Source: Endomychus coccineus (lineage: Eukaryota; Arthropoda; Insecta; Coleoptera; Endomychidae). Taken from it: 64,000 bases of DNA. The notes under the pieces were generated by a model. The model searched no databases. It was not told where the DNA came from and saw nothing but the letters and a program-made list of their open reading frames with translations. The DNA lies in NCBI GenBank assembly GCA_958510875.1, contig OY294067.1:198643524-198707523 (forward strand), written 5' to 3'. Each line of letters opens with the position of its first letter. Position 1 is the stretch's first letter. This document shows, one piece after another, positions 36,575 through 46,094 of this stretch. Position numbers and translations under genes: made by a program.

Positions 36575-38480
36575 AGTGTTTATTTGATTAGTGATATCAT
36601 TGATACCAATAAGTTACCGGTTTTTACTGAATCGCAATTACCAAGTAATTGTGAAATATTGAAATGTTTTTTTCGTTATACGCGCTTGATGAAAAAAGTA
36701 TAGATGAAAGTAAAAAGTCTGCAGTTGCAGAAGTTTGTGATATTTGGAAAAAATCGGATATTCCAACAATGACTCCGTGTAATTGTGAAAGTAAACTTCA
36801 AAAGTTATATGATGAATATAGGATTATTCGAAAAAAGAAAAATCATGAATATTTTGAACAGAACAAAGAGTTTGTTGACAATTTGAATAAGTTGTTTCAT
36901 TTCTCTACGCCATTATTTATAAAAACAATCAGTGAAAAAGACCAGAAAATTTTTCATAAAACAAGATTTTTATCAAAGTCTCGAATATCAAAACTGAAAG
37001 GTGAATATTTCCATTATAACGTTGAATATAGCCTATAATATCATTAAAAGAAATATAAAGGCTTTATAAGGAGACCAAACTTTATACAAAATCTAGTCGC
37101 ATTAGACTAGGTCACGTATGCATTGGCGTGCTTGGCGGTAAAATTACATATTATTTAAATTTTTGTTTTTCCTTATTTATTATTATTATTATTTTTATTC
37201 ATATTTTCATATAATCATCTAAATATTATCTCATTTTTATTGAATTTCTATAAAAATATGAAAATCCGATTTTTTCCAAATAACACAAAAATCTGCAACT
37301 GCAGACTTTTTACTTCCGTCTATACTTTTTTCATCAATCGTGTATCACGAAAAAAAACCGTCGAATATTTCACAATTACTTGGTAATTTCGATTCAGCAA
37401 AAACCGGTAACTTATTGATATCACCAATCAAATGAACATTATTTCCTAATTCAGACTTGTTGAATGTATTACTTCGTTTATATTAACTCGAAACAGCCAC
37501 GTTGTACTCTGAGAAATCAAATGGAACTGACTCTTACTTTTATACGTATCAAGTGTGAGCGAAAACGAAGAAAGCGCCTTTAATGGCAGAAATCGTAACG
37601 TTTTTCTGTATTCTTATAGCTTTAGGAGAAACGTTACGTTTCCTGCCAATCGGGTCGCTTTTTTCATTTTCGCTTGCACTCGAACGAATAGTACGCACAG
37701 TTGTTCTGTCATCAAGATGTCACGATATGCGCGCGGACTTTGGAATCGTTCCCTCGAAACGAACAACTTCCATTTAAAAAAAATCGTAATCACTTGCCAT
37801 TTGATCTCAATTATTTTTACAGTAGCAATAATAGAATTCCCTCAAAAATGTAGAAATAATACCACGTTATTAAAAAAAAATGAAAAGTAAGAGTGAGAAT
37901 CAAATCAATACGATTTTATTTATTCCTAAATTTTAGTCAATTTCTCAGCTGAAAATTTGTGAAGTTTGATGTGCGAATATATAGGATTGATAGGAAATTT
38001 TAAGTAGAATACGATAATAAAATTACATTAAATTTTATATAAATTTTTTTTTTTATGTTTGCTTTTTTGCGCATTTGAGATCATTTTTTAACCATAGTAC
38101 AACGACTATTTCAATCTATGGGAAATTTTCGATCGCATATGATATCAAGTTTTCTTAAATTTTTCATTTTTCATGCTAGAAATATAAAAAACCGAAGAAA
38201 GAACCCTTTTGCATGTTATTCAAATGAAAGACAAATCCCTCTAAAGGCACGCGGTATTGCAACGCCAACGGCTGAAATATTTTTTTTTTCATTTTTTCAT
38301 ATCACAGAATCAGAAAATCAACAGAGAGTGATGATTTTTCAACGCGAAAAAATAGCGGACACAATATATATATATATATATCAAAATTCACGTGTAATTG
38401 CCTTTTTCCGCATTTTTCTCTGCAAATATGCATTTTGGGAGAAAAAACACTGAGGTGCATAAGTTTCAATTACGTGAAAG
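36575..38480 (-). repeat. Right arm of the 1.9-kb inverted repeat
   Basis: Inverted copy of 33613-35512 with scattered differences. Directly outside, 38481-38823 is in turn the inverted copy of 35752-36100, which lies in the spacer. Confidence 0.85.
36664..37038 (+). pseudogene. Repeat-borne protein fragment (124 aa), sister copy
   Basis: Same protein segment as 35197-35508 on the opposite strand, open further at its 3' end. The N-terminus differs because of a small frame change near 36670. Confidence 0.45.
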
Positions 38481-38819
38481 ACGTCACGATATGCGCGCGG
38501 AATTTTAAACCGTTTCTTCCATACGAACAATTTTCATTTAAGAAAAATCATAATCAGTTGGCATTTGATCTCAACTATTTTCACAGTAGCAATCATAGAA
38601 TTCCCTCAAAAATGTATTAACTCTAAGAATAAGTAGAAATAATACCACGTTATCAAAAAAAAAAATAAAAAGTAAAAGTGACAATCAAATCAATAAGATT
38701 TTATTTATTCCTAAATTTTTCTCAGCTGAAAATTTGTGAAGTTTAATGTGCGAATGTATAGGATTGATAGGAAATTTTCCGTAGAATACGATAATAAAAT
38801 TAATTACAATAAATTTCAC

Positions 38820-38935
38820 TGTCGAATCACCTGAAGATGGCAAATGCGACTTTGCCGAAACGTCGTGAAATTGGTCCTTTTGAGGACCGAAACCACACAA
38901 CGCGGATCAATACCCGAGAATCCAGTTCTACATAT
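38820..38935 (+). repeat. Repeat A copy, then (TA)n
   Basis: Ends in CCAGTTCTACAT followed by a TA tract to 38960, where the tRNA-bearing array begins. Confidence 0.85.
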
Positions 38936-39046
38936 GTATATATATATATATATATATATAAGAGATATAGAATTAAATTTTCTGAATTATGAAGATAACT
39001 TAGATGATTTAACATAGGATTATAAAGATGAATAAACGTAAGATTG

Positions 39047-39119
39047 AACCATAGGCGGGATTCGAACCCACATTTCTGGATTTCTAGTCCAGGGTGTTTA
39101 CCAATTACACCACTTCGGT
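39047..39119 (-). tRNA. tRNA-like gene, anticodon AGA, copy 1
   Basis: Same 73-base sequence as copy 5 (described at 41127). Its internal B box is GGTTCGAATCC. Confidence 0.75.
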
Positions 39120-39519
39120 CCTATTAGATTTTTATATTTTTGTAAATATAAACCTCTGAATGGATAGTAGATCATTGATGAACACAATGCGATTCGATGC
39201 CCTACCATAGATCAACTATTCACGCACATTAATCTAAAGTTCAGTCGTTTTTTGAAGTAAGGATTGTGAGTTAGTACTGCTATGGTTGGCAGTTACTTGA
39301 CAGTTCTTATTCAAATGACAGCATCCTGGTTCTTATATATTTCAATAGAACTGACTGAGAATTGTTCTGGTTAATTATAAACAAGTTTAAAGTTTCTTTG
39401 CCTAATTGGCCACTATCGTGTATGTAACTTAAGAGATATAGAATTAAATTTTCTGAATTATGAAGATAACTTAGATAATTTAACATAGGATTATAAATAT
39501 GAATAAACGTAAAAGATTG

Positions 39520-39592
39520 AACCATAGGCGGGATTCGAACCCACATTTCTGGATTTCTAGTCCAGGGTGTTTACCAATTACACCACTTCGGT
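39520..39592 (-). tRNA. tRNA-like gene, anticodon AGA, copy 2
   Basis: Identical to copy 1, 473 bases downstream. Confidence 0.75.
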
Positions 39593-39992
39593 CCTATTAG
39601 ATTTTTATATTTTTGTAAATATAAACCTCTGAATGGATAGTAGATCATTGATGAACACAATGCGATTCGATGCCCTACCATAGATCAACTATTCACGCAC
39701 ATTCATCTAAAGTTCAGTCGTTTTTTGAAGTAAGGATTGTAGGTTAGTACTGCTATGGTTGGCAGTTACTTGACAGTTCTTATTCAAATGACAGCATTCT
39801 GGTTCTTACATATTTCAATAGAACTGACTGAGAATTGTTCTGGTTAATTATAAACAAGTTTAAAGTTTCTTTGCCTAATTGGCCACTATCGTGTATGTAA
39901 CTTAAGAGATATAGAATTAAATTTTCTGAATTATGAAGATAACTTAGATAATTTAACATAGGATTATAAAGATGAATAAACGTAAAAGATTG

Positions 39993-40065
39993 AACCATAG
40001 GCGGGATTCGAACCCACATTTCTGGATTTCTAGTCCAGGGTGTTTACCAATTACACCACTTCGGT
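39993..40065 (-). tRNA. tRNA-like gene, anticodon AGA, copy 3
   Basis: Identical to copy 1, 473 bases after copy 2. Confidence 0.75.
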
Positions 40066-40465
40066 CCTATTAGATTTTTATATTTTTGTAAATATAAACC
40101 TCTGAATGGATAGTAGATCATTGATGAACACAATGCGATTCGATGCCCTATCATAGATCAACTATTCACGCACATTCATCTAAAGTTCAGTCGTTTTTTG
40201 AAGTAAGGATTTTAGGTTAGTACTGCTATGGTTGGCAGTTACTTGACAGTTCTTATTCAAATGACAGCATCCTGGTTCTTATATATTTCAATAGAACTGA
40301 CTGAGAATTGTTCTGGTTAATTATAAACAAGTTTAAAGTTTCTTTGCCTAATTGGCCACTATCGTGTATGTAACTTAAGAGATATAGAATTAAATTTTCT
40401 GAATTATGAAGATAACTTAGATAATTTAACATAGGATTATAAAGATGAATAAACGTAGAAGATTG

Positions 40466-40538
40466 AACCATAGGCGGGATTCGAACCCACATTTCTGGAT
40501 TTCTAGTCCAGGGTGTTTACCAATTACACCACTTCGGT
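40466..40538 (-). tRNA. tRNA-like gene, anticodon AGA, copy 4
   Basis: Identical to copy 1, 473 bases after copy 3. Confidence 0.75.
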
Positions 40539-41126
40539 CCTATTAGATTTTTATATTTTTGTAAATATAAACCTCTGAATGGATAGTAGATAATTGATGA
40601 ACACAATGCGATTCGATGCCCTACCATAGATCAACTATTCACGCACATTCATCTAAAGTTCAGTCGTTTTTTGAAGTAAGGATTGTAGGTTAGTACTGCT
40701 ATGGTTGGCAGTTACTTGACAGTTCTTATTCAAATGACTTTATTCATCTTTATAATCCTATGTTAAATTATCTAAGTTATCTTCATAATTCAGAAAATTT
40801 AATTCTATATCTCTTAAGTTACATACACGATAGTGGCCAATTAGGCAAAGAAACTTTAAACTTGTTTATAATTAACCAGAACAATTCTCAGTCAGTTCTA
40901 TTGAAATATATAAGAACCAGGATGCTGTCATTTGAATAAGAACTGTCAAGTAACTGCCAACCATAGCAGTACTAACCTACAATCCTTACTTCAAAAAACG
41001 ACTGAACTTTAGATGAATGTGCGTGAATAGTTGATCTATGGTAGGGCATCGAATCGCATTGTGTTCATCAATGATCTACTATCCATTCAGAGGTTTATAT
41101 TTACAAAAATATAAAAATCTAATAGG

Positions 41127-41199
41127 ACCGAAGTGGTGTAATTGGTAAACACCCTGGACTAGAAATCCAGAAATGTGGGTTCGAATCCCGCCTATGGTT
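41127..41199 (+). tRNA. tRNA-like gene, anticodon AGA, copy 5
   Basis: Folds as a cloverleaf. Acceptor ACCGAAG/CTATGGT (one A-A mismatch, one G-U), D stem GTGT/ACAC with GG in the loop, anticodon stem CTGGA/TCCAG with loop CTAGAAA, four-base variable loop AAAT, T stem GTGGG/CCCGC with loop TTCGAAT. A and B box promoter sequences are present. AGA would read Ser codons, but true eukaryotic tRNA-Ser has a long variable arm, which is missing. It may be a tRNA-derived repeat or a remodelled tRNA. Confidence 0.75.
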
Positions 41200-41599
41200 C
41201 AATCTTTTACGTTTATTCATCTTTATAATCCTATGTTAAATTATCTAAGTTATCTTCATAATTCAGAAAATCTAATTCTATATCTCTTAAGTTACATACA
41301 CGATAGTGGCCAATTAGGCAAAGAAACTTTAAACTTGTTTATAATTAACCAGAACAATTCTCAGTCAGTTCTATTGAAATATATAAGAACCAGGATGCTG
41401 TCATTTGAATAAGAACTGTCAAGTAACTGTCAACCATAGCAGTACTAACCTACAATCCTTACTTCAAAAAACGACTGAACTTTAGATGAATGTGCGTGAA
41501 TAGTTGATCTATGGTAGGGCATCGAATCGCATTGTGTTCATCAATGATCTACTATCCATTCAGAGGTTTATATTTACAAAAATATAAAGATCTAATAGG

Positions 41600-41643
41600 A
41601 CCGAAGTGGTGTAATTGGTAAACACCCTGGACTAGGAATCCAG

Positions 41644-41648
<5 letters not shown>
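41600..41648 (+). pseudogene. Truncated tRNA-like copy 6
   Basis: Matches copy 5 through the anticodon stem, then runs into (TA)n. The loop reads CTAGGAA, so the anticodon position is AGG. The T arm and acceptor 3' strand are lost. Confidence 0.8.
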
Positions 41649-41680
<32 letters not shown>

Positions 41681-41707
41681 TCTTCTTAGGTTCTCGCGGA
41701 CGTAATG

Positions 41708-41984
41708 TGTAGAACTGGATTCTCGTGTATTGATCCGCGTTGTGTGGTTTCGGTCCTCAAAAGGACCAATTTCACGACGTTTCGGCAAAGTCGCATTTGC
41801 CATCTTCAGGTGATTCGACCGTAGAGTCTGGAAAATCTAGGCGAACTGATTTCGCCTAGATTTTCCAGACTCTACGGTCGAATCACCTGAAGATGGCAAA
41901 TGCGACTTTGCCGAAACGTCGTGAAATTGGTCCTTTTGAGGACCGAAACCACACAACGCGGATCAATACCCGAGAATCCAGTTC

Positions 41985-41988
<4 letters not shown>
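41708..41988. repeat. Second 280-bp palindrome (two repeat A copies)
   Basis: Same design as 18423-18702, with a spacer of about five bases near 41848, again followed by (TA)n (to 42037). One small substitution (CTCGTGTATT) marks the left arm. Confidence 0.9.

Positions 41989-42037
<49 letters not shown>
41985..42037. repeat. (TA)n microsatellite
   Basis: About 50 bases of TA between repeat A and inverted repeat B. Confidence 0.95.
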
Positions 42038-42039
<2 letters not shown>

Positions 42040-42227
42040 TGTATTGGGTTGCCGGGATATACTCCGCGTTGTCGTAGATTGGTTTCGATAGAAACCGTTG
42101 ATATGACGACGTTTCGGCACAATCTCATGTTCCATCTTCAGGTCTTCTCTTCAGGGCTGCTGCTCTGCTTCGAGTTAACTTGAAATTGATCTCCGTTGAT
42201 CCTGTTGGTGTTTTGATGATTTTGCCT
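42038..42227 (-). repeat. Repeat B copy (inverted), Polinton left flank
   Basis: Inverted relative of 18160-18341 with a 20-base deletion near 42216. It ends at TTTTGCC(T), where element 2 begins. Confidence 0.75.
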
Positions 42228-42319
42228 AGGTGATAAGGATTTTATTTTATTTGTAAAGAGTATACAGGGTGTGTATAAAAAGTGTGTCACATGTACAGAG
42301 TCACGTGACTAACACATGA

Positions 42320-42790
42320 CAGCATGACGACCATAAGGACCAGCTGTCATGGCGGGCATGAGGTCCAGCTGTCATGGCGAACATAAGGTCCAGCTGTCAT
42401 GGCGACCATAAGGACCAGCTGTCATGGCGGCCATAAGAACCAGCTGTCATGGCGACCATAAGGTCCAGCGATCATGGCGACCATAAGGACCAGCTGTCAT
42501 GGCGATCATAAGAACCAGCTGTCATGACGACCATAAGAACCAGCTGTCATGGCGACCATAAGGTCCAGCTGTCATGGTGACCATAAGGACCAGCTGTCAT
42601 GGCGACCATAAGGACCAGCTGTCATGGCGACCATAAGGTCCAGCTGTCATGGCGACCATAAGGTCCATCTGTCATGGCGCCCATAAGAACCAGCTGTCAT
42701 GGCGACTAAAAGAACCAGCTGTCATGGCGGCCATAAGAACCAGCTGTCATGGCGACCATAAGGTACAGCTGTCATGGCGGACCTAAGGTA
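42320..42790. repeat. 25-bp minisatellite in left TIR
   Basis: About 18 copies of a 25-base unit (CAGCTGTCATGGCGACCATA plus AGGAC or a variant). Each contains the palindrome CAGCTG. The right arm has about 11 copies at 54690-54950. Confidence 0.92.
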
Positions 42791-43320
42791 CAGACTGCTT
42801 CCTAGAGGGGGCTCCGCCACCTCTAGGAAGCAATCTGTACCTTCGGTCCAAAGGTACAGGCTGCTTCATGGAGATGTCACCACCACGTGACAGCTGTCAT
42901 CGAAGGTACAGAATGCTTCGTGGAGATGTCGCCACCACGTGACAGCTGTCATGGCGACCCTTGGGTACAGGCTGCTTCATGGAGATGTCGCCACCACATG
43001 ACAGCTGTCATGGCGGACCAAAGGTACAGGTTGCTTCGTGTAGGTGTCACCACCACGTGACAGCTGTCATGGTGAGCTAAAGGTACAGGCTGCTTCATGG
43101 AGATGTCGCCATCACATGACAGCTGTCATGGCGAACCAAAGGTACAGGTTGCTTCGTGTAGGTGTCACCACCACGTGACAGCTGTCATGGTGAGCTAAAG
43201 GTACAGGCAGCTTCGTGTAGGTGTCACGTGACAGATGTCATGGCGGACCGAAGGTACAGGCTGCTTCGTGTAGGTGTCACCACCACGTGACAAAGACTGC
43301 TTCGTGGAGGTGTCGCCACC
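42790..43320. repeat. Roughly 60-bp tandem repeat in left TIR
   Basis: Copies built of GGTACAGGCTGCTTC, a GTGTAGGTGTCACCACCAC-type block and GTGACAGCTGTCATGG. The first copy is an imperfect hairpin (42795-42838: GCTTCCTAGAGG ... CCTCTAGGAAGC). Confidence 0.85.
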
Positions 43321-43917
43321 AGTTCAACTCGTCCGACTCATGCGACTCGTACGATTTTGAAATCACATGATCTGTCACGCGGTGAGATATGGTGTCTGTC
43401 ACTTCGACGGAGTGTCTGTCACAAGGTGTCATGGTGGCTATCACGTACCATAGAGCTGAAGGTTACAGAGCTAACCCAACTCAAAACCATAGAGCATCAT
43501 GGTGGTTGAAAGAGTTGTCATGATGTCTGTCACGTGAGGTCTTCATCGAGGTGTCATGTCGCGTCTTGGAGGGTGTGACGTGGTGGATCCATGAAGCATC
43601 TGTCACGCGAACTGTCAAGACGGATCTATGAATGTCAACCATAGCTTTATTGGTATCAAATGAAAAGTCTTGATATGCAGAATGTTAATTTTATTGAATT
43701 GAAGATCCTACGATCATAGTTTACCAACGTTGATGACGTCACGGAGGCATTCATTGTTTCAATCCGGCGACCATAGTTTACGAACGATGATGACGTCACT
43801 GCTTCGAACCGATGACAGTAACTGATTCAACCCGGCGACCATAGTTTACGAACGATGATGACGTCACTGCTTCAAGCCAATGACAGTAACTGATTCAACC
43901 CGGCGACCATAGTTTAC

Positions 43918-43943
43918 GAACGATGATGACGTCATCATCGTTC
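43918..43943. repeat. 26-bp perfect palindrome around TGACGTCA, left
   Basis: A perfect palindrome centred on TGACGTCA, flanked by GAACGATGA and its complement, at the inner end of the left TIR. The same palindrome is at 53627-53652. Confidence 0.9.
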
Positions 43944-44063
43944 ACGAACTATGATGGTCAGATGAGGAATGAAATGCGAGTAATAATAATGATACTCTAT
44001 GTGTAAATGTGAATAGTTGGAGGTTATGATAAAGATATCCAGTAAGTTTGTAAATGTGTCATT

Positions 44064-44715
44064 ATGCATATATCTTTTGAAGAATACACACGTATACTTA
44101 GAAAATTTGTGGAGAAAGTTCATGAACTAAGAAGAGACTTGAATTTCTACGAAGATAAAATAAAAGTTATAAGACTGTTGAATACATTTACAAGTGCAAA
44201 AAGTGAAGATAATGATGGGAGTGGGGATGTTAAAAACAAATTTCGTGATTCTAACCACAATTCTGAATGGTATTCTATACGCGAACGTTCCCCAACACGT
44301 TGAGCGCATTTATATTTGTCTGAAGGATGTTGCAACCGATGGTGGTGGGGGGTGTAACCGTACCGAATGGATTCCGATGAATTTTAGAAAAATCAACGAT
44401 AATCAATTAGAGGTATTCGCATTCAACATTCCTCAAGATAATCGTACCACCATACATTATAAACTTAAACTTTTATTCTTTGATCGGAGTGAGGGAGATA
44501 TGGCTGAATGACAATTGCTCCAACAATCATCATGTTTACCACATGTCATACAAAAGACAATATCAACACCATCCACACGTACATCATCCTCACTGGACGA
44601 AGAAATTTCTAAAATTTTCGCAATTTTGTATGCAATTTTATCTTCTTTATCAGTACTAATGTTGAAAATGTTTGTTAAATATGTAAAGGAGGCTATTTAC
44701 CATGTAAATAAATGA
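44064..44715 (+). pseudogene. Small membrane-type gene, probably frameshifted
   Basis: Three frames appear to be one broken gene. 44064-44303 is helical and charged. Another frame continues from about 44280 (PQHVERIYICLKDV...) to a TGA at 44509-44511, and the same frame goes on to 44715. Near the C-terminus is a membrane-helix-like segment (FAILYAILSSLSVLMLKMF). Two NRT sequons lie upstream of it. AATAAA follows at 44739. I do not recognise the family. A small type I or tail-anchored membrane protein is the simplest guess. Confidence 0.45.
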
Positions 44716-44738
44716 TTGTATGAAGATATAAGTGTTTT

Positions 44739-44744
44739 AATAAA
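44739..44744 (+). promoter_or_regulatory. Polyadenylation signal
   Basis: AATAAA 24 bases after the small plus-strand gene, between two convergent genes. Confidence 0.5.
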
Positions 44745-44760
44745 ACAAAAGGAATGATAA

Positions 44761-45758
44761 TTATAATAATATATTGACATTATCTTTTGCTAGTTCATAA
44801 GCTTCATTTTTGTGATTGATAACACATTCTATCAATGACTCGATGTTGATATCACTAATCAATTGTTCACCCCCCTCTTCTTCTGCGGCATGAATAATAT
44901 TTCCTCTTGCATACCATTTCAAATCGCGGCGAAAATTCTGTTTCACTTCGTTACCAATATCGATAGCATGAGATATGTTAGACCATTTACGTATTAATCG
45001 CATTCCTCGATTTTGTAATTTTCTGTCGGCATCACGCCAACCATCCTCCTGTCGACGCATCAGGTACCATTCTGGTCTCATATCATTCGATGTTCGATAT
45101 AATCCTAAATAATATATATTATATAAATTTTATTATAAAAAACAAAGTAATTACCTAAATTTCGTCTCTTTCCGAAATTTATAGGAGGTGGAACAATATT
45201 TGGTGCAATGTTATTCCGTAAGGTGATAACATTCATTTGAATTTGTTGAGATAAGCGTTGAGATCGTTCTTTCGCAAGGCATTCACGTTCCTCAGCTCTT
45301 TGACGTTCTTGTTGTTCATAGAATTTCTCGTACTCACAATATTTCATCATAATAAATTTCATTAACGAAAACAGTTCACGTAACTCGATGACTTTAGGAG
45401 TTCGCATTTGCATCAATAATGATTCGAAATCAATAGCATCTAGAACATAATATTTCTTTCGTGCATCAGTCTTATCACAAATTTCTAAATTGTGTATATG
45501 CGGGTTTTTCCTCAACAATCTTGTTATAACACCCTTTTTAGCATGATATTTTTTGCCGCGATAACCTAACCAATCCAATAGATCTTCATTCATCAGAACG
45601 CGTTGGTTTAGTTGAATATTCCAAAATAAATAGTTTCTTTTATCGTTTCTTATATCGATCCCAAATTTTAGACACACTTCATTAACTGTTAACTTAATAA
45701 GATTGTTGGTGGACCATGTAGCCACATTTGAATCACGAACACACGCTGTTAAGTTCAT
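44761..45758 (-). CDS. MSV199/DUF3627-like protein, spliced (315 aa)
   Basis: Exon 1 is 45758-45155 and exon 2 is 45104-44761, joined across a 50-base AT-rich GT-AG intron (45105-45154) that keeps the frame (phase 1, a split Gly codon). Exon 1 encodes a domain (about residues 15-155: LLDWLGYRGKKYHAKKGV ... DFESLLMQMRTPKVIELREL) resembling the MSV199 domain of entomopoxvirus/iridovirus-type proteins, then a Gln/Arg/Glu coiled stretch. Exon 2 (RPEWYLMRRQEDGW...) resembles the DUF3627 domain often found C-terminal to MSV199. These are family resemblances judged by eye. Related BRO/KilA-type viral proteins bind DNA, so a regulatory role is plausible. Element 1 has no counterpart. Confidence 0.65.
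45105..45154 (-). other. 50-bp intron
   Basis: Donor TTAG|GTAATTAC, acceptor ATTATTTAG|GATT. Removing it fuses two open frames with no stop or frame change. Without splicing, the first frame ends at the TAG of the acceptor. Confidence 0.7.
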
Positions 45759-46094
45759 TTTTATAACTGAACATTTTCTGAAATGATTCTCTCTTACATA
45801 CGTGAGAACGTGAACGTGAATAGTGAGGGTGGGGGGTAACTCTTCGTTTCGATATCATTGCAAACGTTGATAACTGACTGATAACGTCACTAGTTGTTTC
45901 AATTTGTTTCATTTCCAGCAACCGACTACCATAGTTTACAAACTATGATCGTCGGATGTTTACATCACCACCTACCGTTTGAGAAATAAAATATCAAATA
46001 TAATAATAATAATAAAATTTATTGGGAAAGATACATTTTGATAGTACATCATTTAGAACTAAAATTATAACATTATGATTCATCACCTGGTTCT

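Larger units (their letters stand above)
38961..41648. repeat. 473-bp tandem array carrying tRNA-like genes
   Basis: Units of 473 bp. Four are in minus orientation (tRNA-like genes at 39047, 39520, 39993 and 40466). The array flips at a junction near 40738 (AAATGAC joined to TTTATTCATC), then one and a half units run in plus orientation. The left end breaks in (TA)n. The right end breaks inside a tRNA-like gene, also in (TA)n. Repeat A lies outside both ends in opposite orientations. Confidence 0.92.
42228..43990 (+). repeat. Left TIR of element 2
   Basis: Inverted match to about 53579-55039, longer than the right arm because it holds more tandem copies. The outer end reads AGGTGATAAGGATTTTATTT. 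Confidence 0.9.

Noticed and set aside
41127..41199. Calling the array genes ordinary tRNA-Ser
   Set aside because: The anticodon fits, but the long variable arm required for eukaryotic tRNA-Ser is absent.
39307..41412. Repeated 79-aa frames (MWVRIPPMVQ...) in the tRNA-like array
   Set aside because: They start inside the tRNA-like gene (its T arm region) and repeat with the 473-bp unit; no sign of protein-level constraint.
42320..43320. CRISPR-like regular repeats
   Set aside because: Units are directly tandem without unique spacers, lie inside eukaryotic transposon ends, and no Cas gene is present.
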